From NCBI GenBank assembly GCA_031408575.1, contig JANNWS010000208.1:14610-78609 (forward strand): a DNA stretch of 64,000 nt, given 5' to 3'. Origin of the DNA: Aliitabrizicola sp031408575 (GTDB taxonomy: Bacteria > Pseudomonadota > Alphaproteobacteria > Rhodobacterales > Rhodobacteraceae). The notes under the pieces are model-generated. The model was not told the DNA's origin and did no database searches. It saw only the letters and a list, made by a program, of their open reading frames with translations. The translations under genes were made by a program, and so were the position numbers. Each line of letters opens with the position of its first letter. The first letter of the stretch is position 1. Below, one piece after another: positions 1-8,040 of the stretch.

Positions 1-156
1 CGGCAGCATCCCGGTATAGGGCGTGACCGGATCGGGGTTGATCACGGTCAGGCGCACCCCCGGCAAGGGGTTCATGCCCCACATCCGCAGCACCAGCGCA
101 TGCGCATGACCGCCCCCGATCAGCACAAGGTCGCGGGTCAGGGGCAGGCTGTTCAT
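1..156 (-). CDS. Partial FAD/NAD(P)-binding oxidoreductase, N-terminus, probably of a SelD-fusion protein
   Basis: Only the first 52 codons lie in the window; the rest runs off the left edge. The ATG is at 156-154 on the minus strand. The peptide begins MNSLPLTRDLVLIGGGHAHA, with the glycine-rich loop of a Rossmann FAD-binding fold, and continues to PVTPYTGMLP, which resembles NADH-dehydrogenase-like flavoproteins. In Rhodobacteraceae this N-terminus is commonly fused to selenide, water dikinase (SelD), which makes selenophosphate for selenoprotein and seleno-tRNA synthesis. The SelD half is not visible, so a free-standing Ndh-like oxidoreductase is also possible. It is divergent from rpoN. 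Confidence 0.6.
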   Translation of the reverse strand, partial: MNSLPLTRDLVLIGGGHAHALVLRMWGMNPLPGVRLTVINPDPVTPYTGMLP

Positions 157-193
157 GCGGCTCTCCGGGTGCGGGGATCGGCAGCACCGCACC

Positions 194-246
194 TTTTTCT
201 GTCCAAAAATATCCTCCGGGGGTCCGGGGGTGGAAAACCCCGGGCG
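194..246. repeat. Intergenic hairpin element of the AATATCC/CCGGGG type
   Basis: Between the divergent oxidoreductase and rpoN lies a T-rich start, then AAAAATATCCTCCGGGGG, then a small inverted repeat (CCGGGG, spacer GTGGAAAA, CCCCGG). Elements of similar composition occur at 32543-32630 and 34693-34755 in this window. This suggests a dispersed intergenic palindromic family; whether it works as a terminator or as a REP-like element cannot be told from sequence alone. Confidence 0.4.
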
Positions 247-336
247 CACACCAATCGGGCCATCGCGACATTATCTGCCCCGCGCGGCAAAGACGAGGGG
301 CGGTTGCGCCGAAACCCGCCACTGCCTAGGGTTGCG

Positions 337-371
337 GCAGAGGGCAGAGGGCAGAGGGCAGAGGGCAGAGG
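337..371 (+). repeat. Tandem heptamer (GCAGAGG)x5 at the rpoN ribosome-binding site
   Basis: Five perfect head-to-tail copies of GCAGAGG run from 337 to 371, and the rpoN ATG follows at 377. The AGAGG cores are purine-rich and supply the only plausible Shine-Dalgarno sequence for rpoN. The unit is seven bases, so gain or loss of a copy would not preserve any upstream reading frame. It could shift spacing or the number of possible ribosome-binding sites without touching the rpoN coding frame. Confidence 0.85.
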
Positions 372-376
372 GCGGC

Positions 377-1657
377 ATGGCGCGGCAAGGCATCGGTCTT
401 CGGCAAAGCCAGCGGCTGCAACTGAACCTCGGTTTGCAGGCGTCGATCCGGCTGTTGCGGATGGATGCGGGCGGGCTCACGCGGTTTCTGGAAGAGCAGG
501 CGGCACGAAATCCGTTTCTGGTGGTGGAACAGGCCCCGGTGCTGCCCGCCGTCTGGCTGCCGCGCTGGAGCATCGCCTTTGCCGAGGCGCGGGGCGGTAC
601 TGAGGCCCCCGACGTGGCCGGCCCCGGCCCCAGCCTGATGTCCCATGTATTGGCCCAGATCGATACGCTGACCCGGTCGCCACGCGAGCGTCAGATCGCA
701 CTTGTGCTGGCCGAAGCGCTGGAGCCTTCGGGTTGGCTGGGCGTGCCGTTACGCGATCTGGCGCGGCAGGCGGGTTGCGCCGAAGGCGATGCCAAAGCGG
801 TGCTGATGCGGCTGCAGGAGATCGAGCCGACCGGGCTTTTTGCACGATCTTTGGCCGAATGTCTGCGGCTGCAGGCCGCCGAGGCGGGGCGGCTGGACGC
901 GGTGATGGCGGGGCTGCTGGATCACCTTGACATGGTTGCGGCGGGTGAATTCGGGCGGTTGGCCGCACTCTGCGGTGTGACCGAGGCCGAAATTGTCGCT
1001 CGGTTAAGGGTGATCCGCAGCTTTGACCCAAAACCGGGGGCGCAATTCGACCCCGGTGCGGTAGACATGCGCGAGCCGGATCTGGTGGTCACGAAATCGC
1101 CGCAGGGCTGGGATGTGCAACTGAACCGCTCGGCCTTGCCGGCGCTGTCGGTGCGCCGCCCGGAAGGTCGGTTGCAGGCCGAGGCCGAGCGTGCCGCACT
1201 GGCCGAAGCGCTGGGGTTGCGGCGGATGGTGGAGCGGCGCAACACCACGCTGCTGCGCGTCGCGCGCGAGGTGCTGGCGCGGCAGGTGGATGCGCTGCGG
1301 GCGGGGCTTGGCATGCTGGTACCGCTGACGCTGGCGGATGTTGCGGGCGCGCTCGATCTGCATGAAAGCACGGTCAGCCGGGTGGTGGCGGGGGTCAGTG
1401 TGGCCACCCCGCTTGGCACCTGGCGGCTGAAAGCGCTGTTCGGTCCGCAGGTCGGCGATCGGTCGGCGGCGGCGATCCGCGCCGAGATAGCGCGGCTTGT
1501 CTCGGCTGAAGATCCCGCAGCACCCCTGACCGATCAGGCACTGACCGAGGCGATGGTGGCCGCAGGGCGCGACGTGGCGCGGCGCACGGTGGCCAAGTAT
1601 CGCGAGATGTTGCGTATTCCGACCGCAGGCGTGCGCCGCCGCCAGTGGCGACGCTGA
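377..1657 (+). CDS. rpoN: RNA polymerase sigma-54 factor RpoN, compact form
   Basis: Sigma-54 directs core polymerase to -24/-12 promoters and needs AAA+ activators to open them. The 426-residue product starts with the Gln/Leu-rich region I (RQSQRLQLNLGLQ), which contacts activators. It has a core-binding middle, a helix-turn-helix around residues 310-345 (LADVAGALDLHESTVSRVV) and a perfect RpoN box, ARRTVAKYRE, near residues 400-409. The usual length is about 480-500 residues; the acidic linker between region I and the core-binding domain is very short here. The ATG at 377 was chosen because region I begins immediately after it; the frame is open upstream to 155, but that part has no sigma-54 character. 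Rhodobacter species often carry several rpoN copies, so this may be a specialised one. Confidence 0.93.
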   Translation: MARQGIGLRQSQRLQLNLGLQASIRLLRMDAGGLTRFLEEQAARNPFLVVEQAPVLPAVWLPRWSIAFAEARGGTEAPDVAGPGPSLMSHVLAQIDTLTRSPRERQIALVLAEALEPSGWLGVPLRDLARQAGCAEGDAKAVLMRLQEIEPTGLFARSLAECLRLQAAEAGRLDAVMAGLLDHLDMVAAGEFGRLAALCGVTEAEIVARLRVIRSFDPKPGAQFDPGAVDMREPDLVVTKSPQGWDVQLNRSALPALSVRRPEGRLQAEAERAALAEALGLRRMVERRNTTLLRVAREVLARQVDALRAGLGMLVPLTLADVAGALDLHESTVSRVVAGVSVATPLGTWRLKALFGPQVGDRSAAAIRAEIARLVSAEDPAAPLTDQALTEAMVAAGRDVARRTVAKYREMLRIPTAGVRRRQWRR

Positions 1658-1739
1658 GCGACACCAACGGTCGCATTGGGGCATGACCTTCGCCGTCGTT
1701 CGGCTTAGGCCGGACGGCGGAACGGGCAAGGGGCGGGAC

Positions 1740-3788
1740 ATGGCGGTATTCCTCGGCGTCGATACAGGCGGCACCTATACTGACGCGGTGATCGTCGATG
1801 AGGCCGCCGACCGCGTCATCGGCTCGGCCAAAGCGCTGACGACGCGGGGTGATCTGGCGCTTGGTATAGGGCGGGCAGTCGATGCGGCCCTGGCGGGGGC
1901 GGGCGTGCGGGCGGAGGATGTGCAGCTTGTCTCGCTGTCGACGACACTGGCCACCAATGCGCTGGTCGAAGGGCAGGGCGGGCGTGTGGCCCTGATCTTC
2001 ATCGGCTTTGACGACGGCGATCTTGAACGGGGCGGGCTGACCGACGCGCTGCGCGGCGATCCGGTGATCCGGCTGGCGGGCGGGCATGGCCATGCCGGGC
2101 AGGAACTGGCCCCGCTGGATTTGTCAGCGCTGGAGGTCGCGGTGGCGGGGCTGGCCGATCAGGTGATGGGCTTTGCCGTTGCCGCGCGGTTTGCCACCCG
2201 AAATCCGGCGCATGAGGTGGCGGCACGCGCGCTGATCCGGGCGGTCACGGGGCGGCCCGTGACCTGCTCGCACGAGTTGTCGGCACAGCTGAACGGACCG
2301 AAGCGGGCGCTGACAGCAGTTTTGAATGCCCGGCTCATCGGGATGATCGACCGGCTGGTTGCGGCCTGCGAGCGGCATCTGGCAGCGATCGGCATTGACG
2401 CGCCTTTGATGGTGGTGCGCGGCGATGGCGCGCTGATTTCGGCGGCGATGGTGCGCGAGCGTCCGATTGAAACCATTCTGTCCGGCCCGGCCGCCAGCAT
2501 TGTCGGCGCGCGCTGGCTGACCGGCGAGGCGGATGCGCTGGTGTCTGACATCGGCGGGACCACCACCGATGTGGCCCTGCTGCGCGGAGGCCTGCCCGAG
2601 ATCGACCCGCTGGGGGCGCGCGTCGGCCCCTACCGCACAATGGTCGAGGCGGTGGCAATGCGGACCACGGGCCTTGGCGGCGACAGCGAGGTGCATCTGC
2701 TGACCGAGGGGTTGCAGGGGGGGGTGCGCCTTGGCCCGCGGCGGTTGGTGCCGGTGTCGCTGTTGGCGGTGGATCATGGCCCGATGGTGCGCAATGCGCT
2801 GGACCGCTGGCTATCAGCCGATGCTGCGGGCGAACAGGACGGGCGGTTTGTTATTCCCATGCCAGTCGTTGGCGGGGGGCAGGCGGGCGGGCTGACCGCG
2901 CGTGAGGCGGCCGTTCTGGCCCGCATTGACCGACCGATGCCGCTGGTAGCCGCCTTGACCTCGCGGCTTGAAGAGGCGGCGCTGGAGCGGCTGGTGGCGC
3001 GGGGGCTGGTGATGCTGTCAGGAGTGACACCTTCGGATGCAAGCCATGTGCTGGGCCGGCTCGACGACTGGGACGGAGCGGCGGCGCAAATGGCGCTGCG
3101 CCTGCTGGCCCGACGGCGCAACGGGCGGGGCGACCGCTTTGCGCCGGATGCGCCAGCGCTGGCGCAGGCGATCATCAACCAGCTGACGGCGCAGACCGTG
3201 GATTGCCTGCTGGAGGCAGCTTTCGGCGAAGAGGCGCGTTTTGCAGGCCAGTCGTCCGAGGCGCTGGCCCGCAACCCGCTGACGGTGGCCGGGCTGGATC
3301 AGCACTGCGGTGTGGTCGAAATCAGCGTGCGGCTTGGCGTTCCGGTCATCGGGCTGGGGGCGTCTGCAGCGTCGTATTATGGCGCGGTGGGGGCGCGGCT
3401 CGGGGCGCGGATGATTTTGCCCGAACATGCCGGTGTGGCCAATGCCATCGGCGCGGTGGTGGGGCAGGTATCACAGCGCGCAACCGGCCTGGTATCAAGC
3501 GCCGGCGAAGGCCGTTTTACCGCGCATCTGGCCGGGGGGCTGGTGGCATTTGACGAGCGCGATGCGGCACTCAACGCAATGGAGGCGGCACTGGTGGCCG
3601 AGGCTTCGGCCCGGGCGCGGCAGGCGGGGGCCTGCGAATTGCGTGTAAGTGTGACCCGCGACATCCGCGCAGCCGAGGTCGAGGGGCGGTCGATGTTCAT
3701 CGAGGCGACCGTGACCGCCACCGCCAGCGGCCGCCCCCGCGTGGCGCACGGAGGGTCTGCTGGTGCGGCACCCGTGTTTTCCGCTTGA
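1740..3788 (+). CDS. Hydantoinase/oxoprolinase family protein (HyuA-like subunit)
   Basis: This 682-residue protein belongs to the ATP-dependent hydantoinase A/5-oxoprolinase family, whose members open cyclic amides or act in acetone carboxylase-like complexes. The N-terminus MAVFLGVDTGGTYTDA is the first phosphate-binding motif of the sugar-kinase/actin-like fold. SDIGGTTTDVALL near residue 270 is the second phosphate motif. The ATG at 1740 is preceded by AAGGGGCGGG and places the phosphate motif at the very N-terminus; the frame is open further upstream. No HyuB partner is present in the window, so it may act as a stand-alone protein or with an unlinked partner. Substrate unknown. Confidence 0.85.
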   Translation: MAVFLGVDTGGTYTDAVIVDEAADRVIGSAKALTTRGDLALGIGRAVDAALAGAGVRAEDVQLVSLSTTLATNALVEGQGGRVALIFIGFDDGDLERGGLTDALRGDPVIRLAGGHGHAGQELAPLDLSALEVAVAGLADQVMGFAVAARFATRNPAHEVAARALIRAVTGRPVTCSHELSAQLNGPKRALTAVLNARLIGMIDRLVAACERHLAAIGIDAPLMVVRGDGALISAAMVRERPIETILSGPAASIVGARWLTGEADALVSDIGGTTTDVALLRGGLPEIDPLGARVGPYRTMVEAVAMRTTGLGGDSEVHLLTEGLQGGVRLGPRRLVPVSLLAVDHGPMVRNALDRWLSADAAGEQDGRFVIPMPVVGGGQAGGLTAREAAVLARIDRPMPLVAALTSRLEEAALERLVARGLVMLSGVTPSDASHVLGRLDDWDGAAAQMALRLLARRRNGRGDRFAPDAPALAQAIINQLTAQTVDCLLEAAFGEEARFAGQSSEALARNPLTVAGLDQHCGVVEISVRLGVPVIGLGASAASYYGAVGARLGARMILPEHAGVANAIGAVVGQVSQRATGLVSSAGEGRFTAHLAGGLVAFDERDAALNAMEAALVAEASARARQAGACELRVSVTRDIRAAEVEGRSMFIEATVTATASGRPRVAHGGSAGAAPVFSA

Positions 3789-3824
3789 CGGCTTCGGGTG
3801 CGGTGCATACGTAGCGCCATCGTT

Positions 3825-3901
3825 GGCGAGGTAGCTCAGCTGGTTAGAGCACGCGACTCATAATCGCGGGGTCGGGGGTTCGAGTCCCCCCCTCGCCACC
3901 A
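3825..3901 (+). tRNA. tRNA-Met (CAT), elongator type
   Basis: The 77-nt cloverleaf has a 7-bp acceptor stem (GGCGAGG with CCTCGCC at 3891-3897), discriminator A, an encoded CCA at 3899-3901, the D-arm GCTCAGCTGGTTAGAGC, the anticodon loop CTCATAA and the T-arm GGTTCGAGTCC. The GAGCAC...GGGGTC context around the anticodon arm matches elongator tRNA-Met rather than the initiator. tRNA-Ile2, with a lysidine-modified CAT anticodon, is the alternative. Confidence 0.93.
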
Positions 3902-3933
3902 ATTTTGCCTTCGAACACAGCTAGAGACACCCC

Positions 3934-3957
3934 AAAAGCCCTTTTCATTCGGGTTTT
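3934..3957 (+). terminator. Candidate intrinsic terminator after tRNA-Met
   Basis: AAAAGCCC, loop TTTTCATTC and GGGTTTT form an A/T-flanked hairpin with one bulged G, starting 33 nt past the tRNA 3' end and ending in a T-run. The stem is short, so this is tentative. Confidence 0.45.
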
Positions 3958-4306
3958 ACGTTGTTCAATTCGGATGCCACCCAAAGTAAACCGCTGAAAT
4001 TCTTCCGATATCGCGGTGCTTGTCGGATGTCGGTCGTATGCTGAAAAAGCTCCAGCATCATCCTGCCGGCAATGATGCCACGATTCGAATCCCGAAGCTT
4101 CGCGATAAGCCGTACATGGCGTCGTGCTGAAAGCACACCAGTGGTATGGCGCGACCATCTGGCTGAGCGGGGTATTGTTGTACCTGCGGGCCGGACGCCT
4201 GCCGAGCGCTGTCTCGAACGGATTTCGCCCCATCGCGCGATGCGCTTGCGCGAGTGCGGCAGTGCTCCCGCTTCGGGTATAATGCCAATCAGGATTGCAC
4301 GGCCCT
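3958..4306. other. Intergenic stretch, no convincing gene
   Basis: About 350 nt lie between the tRNA terminator and the 3' end of the MocE-like gene. Open frames exist on both strands, but none has a recognisable domain, a ribosome-binding site or sustained GC3 bias. The base composition is a little less GC-rich than the flanking genes, and tRNA 3' flanks are common integration sites. A remnant of an inserted element is therefore possible, but no repeat of the tRNA 3' end was found nearby. Confidence 0.4.
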
Positions 4307-4621
4307 TCAGTCCAACCCGATGAAAACCTGGCCTGCCTCGACCTTCACCGGAAATATCCGGAGATTGACACAGACCGGCGCGCGTTTGGCTTCGCCGGTG
4401 CGATAATCGAACTGGCCATTGTGTTTGGGGCATTCGATCAGGTGACCCATGACCAGGCCGTCGCAGAGGTGCACACTTTCATGCGTGCAGCGGCCGGCCG
4501 TGGCGTAAAAATTGCCGTCCGGAGCATGATATATGGCGTATGTCGAACCGCCATAATCAAAGCGGATCAGGTCTTCGGCATCGATGTCGTTCGTCGCGCA
4601 AGCGCGAATCCATTGCGGCAT
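4307..4621 (-). CDS. MocE-like Rieske [2Fe-2S] ferredoxin
   Basis: A 104-residue soluble Rieske-type ferredoxin. The cluster ligands are visible as C45-T-H47 and C64-P-K-H67, the classic CxH...CxxH pair. It should pass electrons to an oxygenase. The natural partner is the MocD-like desaturase/hydroxylase two genes upstream, as MocE pairs with MocD in rhizopine catabolism; no ferredoxin reductase (MocF) is in the operon. AGAGAA precedes the ATG. It is the last gene of the minus-strand operon, 11 nt after the PanB-like gene. A second paralogue lies at 58370-58684. Confidence 0.87.
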   Translation of the reverse strand: MPQWIRACATNDIDAEDLIRFDYGGSTYAIYHAPDGNFYATAGRCTHESVHLCDGLVMGHLIECPKHNGQFDYRTGEAKRAPVCVNLRIFPVKVEAGQVFIGLD

Positions 4622-4632
4622 TTCAGTTCTCT

Positions 4633-5439
4633 TTATGTGATTTGAGTCTGCAGCGCGGCCCGGAAGGCCACTAGTTCTCCAGCAGCCATATTCACCACAT
4701 GCTGGCCTTCGGGATAGGCAGCCGAAGCGACATCGGTGATGAACTCGCGGAACGCGGCCACCCGTTCGGATTGCAAGCGGTCATATTCGGCAGCGAAATT
4801 GCGGTAGACTTTGGAGTGACGCGGCATGTGGCCGCGATTGGTGCCCAGAATATCCTCGGCAAAAAGATACTGTGCATCGCAGCCCGGCCCCGCCCCCATG
4901 GACCACAAAAGAAGGCCCACCCGGCGGCTGATCTCGCTGGCCACCTCGACCGGGACCACTTCTATTTCCACGGCAAAGGCCCCCGCAGCCTCATAAGCGC
5001 GCGCCTCGTCGAGAAGGGCCATCGCCCCTTGGGCCGTCTTGGCCACCGCCTTCATCCCACCTGTCCAGGTGGCGCGACTTGGTACCAGACCCACATGCCC
5101 AACGACCGGGATATGTTCGCGCGCCACATGTTCCACCGTGCCAAGCCCGCCCGAGCAATAGACCGCATCGGCCCCCGCCAGCATGACCTTGCAGGACCAA
5201 CGCAGATAGTCGTCGCGGGTGCCCGCCTCCAGATGGGTCTGACCGGTCATGGAAAACAGCGTCGGCGCGACGTCGCGGTAGCGCGGATGGGTGACCAACT
5301 CGGCAGGAACCGAGACAATGTCGATCCCCGCCACCTCGGCCGCCGCCGCCTCGTCCAGCGACATCACGCGCAGCATGGTCAGTTGCCCTTTGCCCTTGCG
5401 GGCCCGCAGGTCGGCGATTGTGGGTTTGATGCGGGTCAA
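4633..5439 (-). CDS. Divergent ketopantoate hydroxymethyltransferase (PanB)-family protein
   Basis: 268 residues with a recognisable PanB TIM-barrel pattern: PVVGHVGLVPS, the IEVVPVE segment (the catalytic glutamate of PanB), MGAGPGCDAQ and GHMPRHSK. PanB adds a hydroxymethyl group from methylene-tetrahydrofolate to 2-oxoisovalerate. By eye-alignment with E. coli PanB from memory, the Mg-binding VGDS segment is replaced by VSVPAELV, and the second metal-binding glutamate (KIEGG) reads CSGG. A different reaction is therefore likely. The start is TTG at 5439, supported by GAGGAA six bases upstream and by 10-nt spacing from the desaturase stop. The setting in a sugar-catabolic operon argues against pantothenate synthesis. 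Function inferred, not shown. Confidence 0.75.
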   Translation of the reverse strand: MTRIKPTIADLRARKGKGQLTMLRVMSLDEAAAAEVAGIDIVSVPAELVTHPRYRDVAPTLFSMTGQTHLEAGTRDDYLRWSCKVMLAGADAVYCSGGLGTVEHVAREHIPVVGHVGLVPSRATWTGGMKAVAKTAQGAMALLDEARAYEAAGAFAVEIEVVPVEVASEISRRVGLLLWSMGAGPGCDAQYLFAEDILGTNRGHMPRHSKVYRNFAAEYDRLQSERVAAFREFITDVASAAYPEGQHVVNMAAGELVAFRAALQTQIT

Positions 5440-5449
5440 CTCGGTTTCC

Positions 5450-6550
5450 TCAGGTGCCGGATCGGGCGATGTTCAGGATGTGGAACTCTTCGCGATAAGG
5501 CTTGGCCGTCGGCGGCAGTTCCTTGCGATGGTAGTGTTCCGGGTCGATCTTTTGCTGGCGCAGCGAGGCGATGATTTCGCGATAGCCATCAAGGATCGAG
5601 CGGTTTGGCGGCGGCAAATCGGTCTTGATCAACTCATGCAGGCGCGGCAGCGCATGGAAAGGCACCATCGGGAACATGTGGTGTTCGATGTGGTAGTTCA
5701 TGTTCCAATAGATGTAACGGCTGATCGGGTTCATATACACGGTGCGGCTGTTCAACCGGTGGTCCAGCACGTTTTCAGCCAGACCCGCATGTTGCAGATG
5801 GCCGCACATCACCATGTGCCAGCTGCCATAGATGCGCGGCAGGCCGATCAGCATCAAGGGCAGCCACGACCAGGTGGCAAGGGCAACCGCAATAGTCATC
5901 GCGTAAATCGCCATATGGACCCGCGCCGCAAACACCGTCTTGCCCCATTCGCTTTCGGGGATGAAGTTTTTCTCATCAGGCGTCAACGTGCCGGTGGCGT
6001 TGCGGGCCAGGATGCGCAGGGATGTGACCGTGCCGATGACATCGAAGAACGCGAGGAAATTCGTCAGTGTCCTGGGTGGGCGCATCCACGCGATTTCGGC
6101 GTCACGGCCGACGATGTAGGTGTCCGTGTGGTGGCGGGCGTGGCTCCAGCGCCAGGTCACCGGGTTGCGCATCACCATGAAGCTGGCGATCTGGTAAATG
6201 ATGTCGTTCATCCATGCAGTGCGGAATGCGGTGCCATGGCCGCATTCGTGCCAGCGGCTGTCGCAGGATGACCCGTAGATCACGCTGTAGACGAACAGGA
6301 AGGGCACGCAGGCCAAGGTTCCCCAGAAATAGATGCCACCCCAGGCCCCACCGATCAACAGCGCGAACCACAGGATCGTATCGCGGATCGCCGGCCCGTC
6401 GGTACGCTTCATCAGGTCCTTCATCACCGCGCGAGGCACGTCGGAATGATACCATTCGGCCGAGGCCAGCCCAATCTCCACCGCACGGCGGCTGTCGGGG
6501 CCAACAAGGCTGTAATCCCGTTGTCCGACCGGGATAGAAGCTGCGGTCAT
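5450..6550 (-). CDS. MocD-like membrane di-iron oxygenase (fatty acid desaturase family)
   Basis: 366 residues with hydrophobic segments around 58-100, 165-182 and 212-245. The three histidine boxes of membrane di-iron desaturases/hydroxylases are intact: HECGH at 101-105, HARHH at 137-141 and HIEHH at 287-291. The family includes desaturases, alkane hydroxylases and MocD, the oxygenase proposed to demethylate rhizopine. A Rieske ferredoxin in the same operon fits an oxygenase that takes electrons from MocE rather than from cytochrome b5. The ATG at 6550 has GGGAGG nine bases upstream. Because the operon imports and processes a sugar-like compound, oxidation of a methoxy or similar group is more likely than lipid desaturation; this is inference. 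Confidence 0.82.
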   Translation of the reverse strand: MTAASIPVGQRDYSLVGPDSRRAVEIGLASAEWYHSDVPRAVMKDLMKRTDGPAIRDTILWFALLIGGAWGGIYFWGTLACVPFLFVYSVIYGSSCDSRWHECGHGTAFRTAWMNDIIYQIASFMVMRNPVTWRWSHARHHTDTYIVGRDAEIAWMRPPRTLTNFLAFFDVIGTVTSLRILARNATGTLTPDEKNFIPESEWGKTVFAARVHMAIYAMTIAVALATWSWLPLMLIGLPRIYGSWHMVMCGHLQHAGLAENVLDHRLNSRTVYMNPISRYIYWNMNYHIEHHMFPMVPFHALPRLHELIKTDLPPPNRSILDGYREIIASLRQQKIDPEHYHRKELPPTAKPYREEFHILNIARSGT

Positions 6551-6590
6551 TTTAGAGTGCCTCCCTAGAAGCTTGAGTATCTGTCATCGC

Positions 6591-7304
6591 CTACCACCCG
6601 CCATCAATGCCGATGTTCTGGCCGGAAATCATTCGCGCGGCGTCCGACGCAAGGAAAAGCGCAAGGTTCGCAACATCTTCGGGTTGAATGCGCGACTTGA
6701 TACATTGGCGTTCCAGGATGAAGCGGTTGTAGTCTTGCAGCCGGCCGGCAAAGACGCGGTTCTCGGCCTCGGATACCACGGCACCGGGTGCGATGGCATT
6801 TACCGTGATGCCATGCGGTCCCAGTTCGCGAGCCAGACCCTTGGTCAGCCCCAGCAGCGCCCCTTTCGAGGCGACATAGGGTACGTAGCCTTCCCATTGG
6901 CCGTTCAGGGTCAGCGAGGTCAGGTTGATGATCCGACCCCAACCCTTGACCTTCATCCCCGGCACGCAGGCACGGGTCAGGGCAAAGGCTGCGGCCGAAT
7001 TCACGCGCAACTGGGCTTCGTATTCCTCGATGCTGAAAGCCTCGAACGGCTTGTTGATTATAAGGGCTGCGTTGTTGATCAGGATATCGAATGGCCCGGC
7101 GGCGGCAACGCGGGCCTGCGCTGCCGACAGGTCGTTCAGATCGACCCCCAGCCAGCCATGCCCGGCGGGCGGTGCCGCCTCGGGCCTGTCGAGGATGGTG
7201 ACCAAGGCGCCAGCGCCGGCAAAGGCCGCAGCAAAGGCTGCCCCGATGGAGCCGAGGCCCCCGGTGATCAGTGCATGCCGCCCGTTGAAATCCATCATGC
7301 CCAT
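6591..7304 (-). CDS. Short-chain dehydrogenase/reductase
   Basis: A classical SDR of about 237 residues. It has the cofactor motif TGGLGSIG, the NNAAL structural motif and the catalytic Ser...Tyr-x3-Lys (LTSLT...PYVASKG). The acidic residue after strand 2 (TILDRPE) favours NAD over NADP. The start is uncertain: three methionines (MGMM) follow the ABC ATPase stop within 16 nt; the first, at 7304, was used. It probably oxidises a sugar or sugar-alcohol intermediate in the pathway. Forty bases separate it from the downstream MocD-like gene. Confidence 0.85.
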   Translation of the reverse strand: MGMMDFNGRHALITGGLGSIGAAFAAAFAGAGALVTILDRPEAAPPAGHGWLGVDLNDLSAAQARVAAAGPFDILINNAALIINKPFEAFSIEEYEAQLRVNSAAAFALTRACVPGMKVKGWGRIINLTSLTLNGQWEGYVPYVASKGALLGLTKGLARELGPHGITVNAIAPGAVVSEAENRVFAGRLQDYNRFILERQCIKSRIQPEDVANLALFLASDAARMISGQNIGIDGGW

Positions 7305-7308
7305 CGTG

Positions 7309-8040
7309 TCACAAAAGCGCCGAGACTTCCTCGATCGAGGTTTCTGCCGCGGGCTTGTCCAGCACGACTTTGCCCAGGGCCATCGCGACGATCCGGTCAC
7401 AACAGGCAAAGACATGATGCATGTTGTGGCTGATGAAGATCGAAGTCACGCCTTGCGCCTTCAGTCCTTTGACAAAGCCGATCACCTTTGCGGTTTCCTT
7501 GACCGACAGGTGATTGGTCGGCTCGTCCAGTATCATGACCTTGGATTTGAAGTGCATTGCGCGGGCAATCGCCACGCCTTGCCGCTGGCCACCTGACAAT
7601 TCACCGACCAATGCATCGGGTGACCGAAGGTGCAGATCGACATCGGCAATTGCCTTGACCGCATCTTCGCGCATCTTCCGCTCGTCCAGAATGCCGATGC
7701 CGCCGATGGACCACTTCAGCGGTTCGCGCCCGATAAAGACGTTTCGCGAAATCGTCATCAGCGGCACCATCGAGTTGTACTGATAAATCGTCTCGATCCC
7801 CAGCCGCATAGCATCCTTGGGGTTGCGGATATCGGCTGGCCGCCCCTCGACCAGCACGTCACCACCGTCCTGATGGTGCAGGCCGGACAGGATGTTGATC
7901 AGGGTCGACTTGCCAGCACCGTTGTCTCCAACCAGTCCTACGGCCTCGCCGCTTTCGACTTTCAGGCTGACACCCTTCAACGCATGAACGCCCGAGTACC
8001 ATTTGTGCAGATCGCGGGTTTCGATGATCGGTGTGGTCAT
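7309..8040 (-). CDS. Sugar ABC transporter ATP-binding protein, single-domain CUT2 type
   Basis: 243 residues with Walker A GDNGAGKST, signature LSGGQRQGVAIAR, Walker B VMILDEPT and the switch histidine (FISHNMHH). It energises uptake through the adjacent RbsC-like permease. Most CUT2 ATPases (RbsA) are duplicated and about 500 residues long; this one has a single nucleotide-binding domain, like FrcA-type proteins. The start overlaps the permease stop in an ATGA junction, indicating translational coupling. Confidence 0.92.
   Translation of the reverse strand: MTTPIIETRDLHKWYSGVHALKGVSLKVESGEAVGLVGDNGAGKSTLINILSGLHHQDGGDVLVEGRPADIRNPKDAMRLGIETIYQYNSMVPLMTISRNVFIGREPLKWSIGGIGILDERKMREDAVKAIADVDLHLRSPDALVGELSGGQRQGVAIARAMHFKSKVMILDEPTNHLSVKETAKVIGFVKGLKAQGVTSIFISHNMHHVFACCDRIVAMALGKVVLDKPAAETSIEEVSALL

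Noticed and set aside
3844..4233. Minus-strand open frame of 129 codons ending in a peptide like GGEGGTRTPDPAIMSRVL
   Set aside because: It reads through the tRNA-Met gene; this peptide is a familiar artefact of translating tRNA genes antisense.
3902..4306. tRNA 3' flank considered as a genomic-island attachment site
   Set aside because: No second copy of the tRNA 3' end and no integrase were found in the window.
5450..6550. MocD-like gene considered as an ordinary fatty acid desaturase
   Set aside because: The histidine boxes fit either role, but the operon (sugar importer, dehydratase, Rieske ferredoxin) argues for a catabolic oxygenase; kept as an alternative only.
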